From NCBI RefSeq assembly GCF_040676675.1, contig NZ_JBFAPK010000044.1, positions 11,435 through 75,434 on the forward strand: 64,000 bases of DNA, written 5' to 3'. The stretch comes from JBFAPK01 sp040676675. Its GTDB lineage: Bacteria; Actinomycetota; Actinomycetes; Mycobacteriales; Micromonosporaceae. Position 1 is the stretch's first letter. Each line of letters starts with the position of its first letter. The translations under genes and the position numbers were made by a program. A model generated the notes under the pieces. It worked only from the letters and a program-made list of their open reading frames with translations, did no database searches and had not been told where the DNA came from. This document shows, one piece after another, positions 60,598 through 64,000 of the stretch.

Positions 60598-61986
60598 ATG
60601 AAGATCGTTTGGCGTTGCCTGACCCTGCTCACCGCGACGGCGAGCACCCTCGCACTGGTCGCGGCCCCGGCCGCCGCCGGTAGCGCGATCGTCGGCGCCC
60701 CGGGCGCCGGGGACGACTACTTCCCGCTCGCCGGCAACGGCGGGTACGACGTCAGCCACTACGACCTCGACATCCGGTACGAGCCGGCGACCCGCGCCTT
60801 CACCGGGGCGGCCACCATCAGCGCCCGCGCCACCGCGCGGCTCTCCCGGTTCAACCTGGACCTACGGGGCTTCACCGTCCGGTCGGTACGGGTCGACGGC
60901 CGGCCCGCCCGTTTCGACCGCGACGGCCAGGAGCTGCGGATCTCGCCCCGCTCCGGGCTCTCCCGTGGCGAGCGGTTCACGGTCTCGGTCACGTACGACG
61001 GCACCACCGGGCGCCCGACGGACAACACCGGCGCGCTCTACGGCTGGGTCTCCACCCCGGACGGTTCCTTCGTGGCGAACGAACCCGAGGGCGCGGCCAC
61101 CTGGTATCCGGTCAACGACCACCCCACCGACAAGGCCAGCTACGACTTCGAGATCACGGTTCCGGCGGGCAAGACGGCGGTGGCCAACGGCGAACCACGC
61201 GGGCAGTACACCCGCGACGGCTGGACCACGTTCCGCTGGCACGCGGCCGATCCGATGGCGAGCTACCTGGCGACCGCGTCGATCGGCGACTACGACCTGC
61301 GCCGCTCGGTCGGCCCGCGCGGCCTGCCGATCATCGACGCCGTCGACCGTGATCTCGGGCCGACCGGCGACGACGGGCTGGCCCGGACCGCCGAGATGAT
61401 CGACTACTTCGGGCAGCTCTTCGGCCCGTACCCGTTCAGCTCCTTCGGGGCGATCGTCGACGACGACGAGGACCCGGGTTACGCCCTGGAGACGCAGACC
61501 CGTCCGATCTACGCGGGTCCGCCGAGCCAGTCCACGGTCGCGCACGAGCTGGCCCACCAGTGGTTCGGCGACAGCGTCACCCCGGCCCGCTGGCAGGAGA
61601 TCTGGCTCAACGAGGGCTTCGCCACGTACGCCTCCTGGCTCTGGGAGGAGCACACCGGCGGGCGTACCGCCGCCGCCCGCTTCGCCAGCCTGCACGCCCA
61701 GCCGGAGACGGCCAGCCTGTGGAACCCGCCGCCCGGCGACCCGGGCGCCGTGGAACTGTTCGCCGGATCGGTCTACAACAAGGGCGCGATGACCCTCCAG
61801 GCGCTCCGCGCGAAGATCGGCGACGCCGCCTTCTTCGCGCTGCTGCGCGCCTGGTACGCCGGCCACCGTGGCGGCAACGTCAGCACGTCCGACTTCGTCC
61901 GGCTCGCGGAGAAGATCTCCCGCCAGCAACTAAACGGCTTCTTCCGCACCTGGCTCTACACCCCGGGCAAGCCGACCACCTGGTAG
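60598..61986 (+). CDS. Secreted M1-family metallopeptidase
   Basis: The 462-residue protein has a signal peptide (M-K-I-V-W-R-C-L-T-L-L-T-A-T-A, cleavage near A-A-A-G-S). An aminopeptidase-N-like beta domain follows, then the zinc site His316-Glu317-x2-His320 (H-E-L-A-H-Q-W) with Glu339 (N-E-G-F-A), the exact M1 spacing. The exopeptidase-type substrate motif is weak (near D-D-E-D-P-G-Y-A-L-E). It is shorter than full aminopeptidase N and lacks the C-terminal domain. It acts outside the cell on peptides. ATG 60598 fits the signal peptide. Confidence 0.9.
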   Translation: MKIVWRCLTLLTATASTLALVAAPAAAGSAIVGAPGAGDDYFPLAGNGGYDVSHYDLDIRYEPATRAFTGAATISARATARLSRFNLDLRGFTVRSVRVDGRPARFDRDGQELRISPRSGLSRGERFTVSVTYDGTTGRPTDNTGALYGWVSTPDGSFVANEPEGAATWYPVNDHPTDKASYDFEITVPAGKTAVANGEPRGQYTRDGWTTFRWHAADPMASYLATASIGDYDLRRSVGPRGLPIIDAVDRDLGPTGDDGLARTAEMIDYFGQLFGPYPFSSFGAIVDDDEDPGYALETQTRPIYAGPPSQSTVAHELAHQWFGDSVTPARWQEIWLNEGFATYASWLWEEHTGGRTAAARFASLHAQPETASLWNPPPGDPGAVELFAGSVYNKGAMTLQALRAKIGDAAFFALLRAWYAGHRGGNVSTSDFVRLAEKISRQQLNGFFRTWLYTPGKPTTW

Positions 61987-61995
61987 CGCCTCGTC

Positions 61996-62035
61996 GGGGC
62001 TCCTCGTCACCGCCGCCGCGACGGCGAGGAGCCCC
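61996..62035. terminator. Terminator hairpin after the M1 peptidase
   Basis: GGGGCTCCTCG (61996-62006) pairs perfectly with CGAGGAGCCCC (62025-62035) 10 bases after the stop codon, followed by a short T run. Confidence 0.75.
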
Positions 62036-62081
62036 TTCGAATGGACCGCGGGGGCCTTTCACCCCCGTTCGGCGGCGCAAC

Positions 62082-62091
62082 TTAACCGGTT
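62082..62091. promoter_or_regulatory. LacI-type operator core upstream of mannanase
   Basis: TTAACCGGTT repeats the core of the perfect palindrome at 60414-60427, 128 bases before the mannanase ATG. Its right flank departs from symmetry after AACCGGTT. Confidence 0.5.
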
Positions 62092-62218
62092 GCGTTCGAT
62101 CGCCGTATCCGCATATTCTGATGCCCGCGCCGCAGGGAGTCGGACGGTAACTGTCGGGCTGCAGTTGCCGGTACCCCGGACGTCTCTCCCCGACCAGGGG
62201 CCCTTCCTGAGGTAGGTC

Positions 62219-63604
62219 ATGAGAACACGACTCCCGATCGCCCTGACGGCGCTGCTCGCCCTCGTCACAGCCGTCCTCGTCATGACGCCGTCGGCGCACG
62301 CCGCCGCCGGTTTCACGATCAGCAACGGGCGGCTACTCGACGCCAACGGCAACCAGTTCATCATGCGCGGCGTCAGCCACGCCCACACCTGGTACCCGAG
62401 CCAAACCGGTTCATTCGCGAACATCAAATCGCTCGGCGCTAACGCCGTACGCGTGGTGCTCAGCAGCGGTGCGCGCTGGACGCAGAACAGTGCGAGCGAC
62501 GTCGCCAACGTGATCTCCCTCTGCAAGCAGAACCGTCTGATCTGCGTGCTGGAGGTACACGACACCACCGGCTACGGCGAGGAGGGCGCGGCGATCACGC
62601 TCGACCAGGCGGTCAGCTACTGGATCAGCATCCAGAGCGCCCTCGCCGGCCAGGAGCGCTACGTCATCCTCAACATCGGCAACGAGCCCTTCGGCAACAA
62701 CGCCACGACCAGCGCGACCTGGCCCACGGCGACCCGCAACGCGATCACCCGGCTGCGCAGCGCCGGCTTCGACCACACGATCATGGTCGACGCGCCGATG
62801 TGGGGACAGGACTGGCAGTTCATCATGCGCGACAACGCGCAGTCGGTCTTCAACAGCGACCCGGACCGCAACACGATCTTCAGCATCCACATGTACGGCG
62901 TCTTCGACACCGCCGCGGAGATCACCGACTACCTGGGCCGGTTCCGCACCGCCAACCTGCCCATCGTGGTCGGCGAGTTCGGGCACAACCACTCCGACGG
63001 CAACCCCGACGAGGACACCATCATGTCGTACGCCCAGACCAACGGGATCGGCTATCTCGGCTGGTCGTGGAGCGGCAACGGCGGCGGCGTGGAGTACCTC
63101 GACATGGTGACCAACTTCAACGCCAGCCAGCTCACCTCCTGGGGACAACGGATCTTCAACGGCGCCAACGGCATCCGCCAGACCGCCCGCGAGGCGACCG
63201 TCTTCGGCAACAACCCGACCACCCCGCCGACCGGGAACCCCGCCACGCCGCCGGTCACGACCCCGCCGGTGACCCCGCCGACCACCACGCCGCCGGCCGG
63301 CGACCGCAGCTGTACCGCCGCCTACACCATCACCGGTCAGTGGCAGGGCGGCTTCCAGGCCGAGGTACGGGTGACCGCCGGCAGCTCGGCGATCAGCGGT
63401 TGGGCGGTCACCTGGACCTTCGCCAACGGCCAGACCGTCAGCCAGAGCTGGAGCGCGACGCTGAGCAGCAGCGGCGCCAACGTCACGGCCCGCAACGTCT
63501 CGTACAACGGCAGCCTGGGCGCCGGCGCCAGCACCGCCTTCGGCTTCCTCGGCTCCTGGAACGGCACCAACACCGCCCCGACCCCGAGGTGCGCCACCAC
63601 CTGA
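62219..63604 (+). CDS. Secreted GH5 endo-beta-mannanase with CBM2
   Basis: The 461-residue protein has a signal peptide ending A-H-A near residue 30. The GH5 domain (to about 340) contains F-I-M-R-G-V-S-H-A-H-T-W-Y, acid/base Glu156 in N-I-G-N-E-P-F and nucleophile Glu253 in V-V-G-E-F-G-H-N. Its sequence type (L-I-C-V-L-E-V-H-D-T-T-G-Y-G, G-Y-L-G-W-S-W-S-G-N-G-G-G) is that of bacterial mannanases of subfamily GH5_8. A Thr/Pro linker of about 28 residues and a CBM2 with terminal cysteines follow (C-T-A-A-Y near 366, C-A-T-T end). It degrades mannans bound to plant cellulose. Confidence 0.9.
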   Translation: MRTRLPIALTALLALVTAVLVMTPSAHAAAGFTISNGRLLDANGNQFIMRGVSHAHTWYPSQTGSFANIKSLGANAVRVVLSSGARWTQNSASDVANVISLCKQNRLICVLEVHDTTGYGEEGAAITLDQAVSYWISIQSALAGQERYVILNIGNEPFGNNATTSATWPTATRNAITRLRSAGFDHTIMVDAPMWGQDWQFIMRDNAQSVFNSDPDRNTIFSIHMYGVFDTAAEITDYLGRFRTANLPIVVGEFGHNHSDGNPDEDTIMSYAQTNGIGYLGWSWSGNGGGVEYLDMVTNFNASQLTSWGQRIFNGANGIRQTAREATVFGNNPTTPPTGNPATPPVTTPPVTPPTTTPPAGDRSCTAAYTITGQWQGGFQAEVRVTAGSSAISGWAVTWTFANGQTVSQSWSATLSSSGANVTARNVSYNGSLGAGASTAFGFLGSWNGTNTAPTPRCATT

Positions 63605-64000
63605 ACCCGCGCACCGGCGAGTGCGCGTAAGCGTCGCGGTGGCAGGACACGGCCGGCGCTGAGCGAGCCGCGAAGCCGCCGCGCGGGCGGACGCAGTCAG
63701 CGGACGTAGCGCGCGGCGGCCCGCGCCCGAACACACGCGGGCGAAGCCGGCCGAGGCGGGAGGTACGAGAAACGAGCACGCCGGCCCGCCCGGAGCCGAG
63801 GAGCGCGCGGCGAAGCCGGCCGTGGCGGGGGTGCGAGGGGTGAGCACGCCGGCCCGCCCGGAGCCGAGGAGCGCGCGGCGAAGCCGCCGCGCCCCGCAGG
63901 CTCCCCAGCGAGCGCGCGTAGCGGCGCGGCGTCGTCCTGCAGCCGAGGAGCGCCGCGCGGAGACGGGGCCCCCCCCCGGGCGAGGACGACGCCACCAAGC
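63605..64000. repeat. G+C-rich repeated intergenic tract to the right edge
   Basis: No gene is supported. A perfect 45-base direct repeat occupies 63774-63818 and 63842-63886. Both lie within a roughly 68-base unit beginning GCGAAGCCGG that recurs from about 63730, with a decayed third copy after 63870. Runs of GCGAGC/GCGAAGC-type words and a C9 run near 63970 are present. Long frames here are composition artefacts. Confidence 0.7.

Overview
The window is very G+C-rich, with strong third-position G/C bias and many GTG starts, which points to an actinomycete. Spore-associated-protein, F420-dependent oxidoreductase, ClpC2-like and CBM2-linked mannanase genes suggest a Micromonosporaceae-like genome; that is inference from gene content, not a database match. 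No rRNA, tRNA, CRISPR array, complete IS or prophage is visible. It reads as a chromosomal arm of transport, regulation, stress and secreted-enzyme genes, with a few small accessory islands.

Layout. 0-9 kb: a methionine aminopeptidase cut by the left edge, then the potassium locus on the minus strand (a tiny membrane ORF, kdpF, kdpA, kdpB, kdpC, a terminator-like hairpin, kdpD, kdpE). 9-14 kb: an APC-superfamily permease, an F420-type oxidoreductase, and a divergent LysR/SDR pair. 14-19 kb: two small secreted proteins (an I36 inhibitor-like and a spore-associated-A-like protein), an HTH/NB-ARC/TPR STAND ATPase and an orphan membrane-anchored protein. 19-22 kb: a malonyl-CoA-synthetase-like ligase and an enoyl-CoA hydratase, divergent from a FadR-type GntR regulator. 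22.2-23.7 kb: a short GntR regulator facing three overlapping micro-genes, then an SMI1/KNR4 protein. 23.7-29.7 kb: sirtuin, methyltransferase/TetR pair, GNAT acetyltransferase and a polar amino-acid ABC importer. 29.7-36 kb: a stress/carbon block of USP, phosphoketolase, USP, PP2C phosphatase and a LuxR regulator.

36-49.7 kb: a divergent pair of secreted T4-lysozyme-like paralogues; an ECF42-like sigma/YCII operon whose inferred promoter is repeated in front of a divergent MFS exporter; a two-component pair; a large LuxR/ATPase regulator coupled to a small gene; a VOC protein and an SDR/TetR pair. 49.8-51.7 kb: a scarred island with a WYL regulator broken by internal deletion and a VOC gene, bracketed by six copies of a short repeat resembling multi-repeat IS ends.

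51.7-58.9 kb: a Clp-related and envelope-lipid stretch. It holds a split ClpC2-like pair (HTH plus Clp-N protein) behind two perfect operators, then lipid kinase, YihY/BrkB protein and double-PAP2 phosphatase, then a ClgR-like regulator, ClpP and a membrane protein built of fresh tandem repeats. 59-64 kb: a small membrane protein with an F420 oxidoreductase, a secreted M1 peptidase and a secreted GH5 mannanase with a CBM2, the last two each preceded by an AACCGGTT operator-like core. The right edge is a G+C-rich repeated intergenic tract.

Main candidates for new biology: the micro-gene operon at 22.57-23.19 kb, the shared ECF promoter at 39.8-39.9 kb, the split ClpC2 module at 51.66-52.5 kb, the repeat membrane protein at 57.6-58.9 kb and the paired muramidases at 36-38.1 kb.
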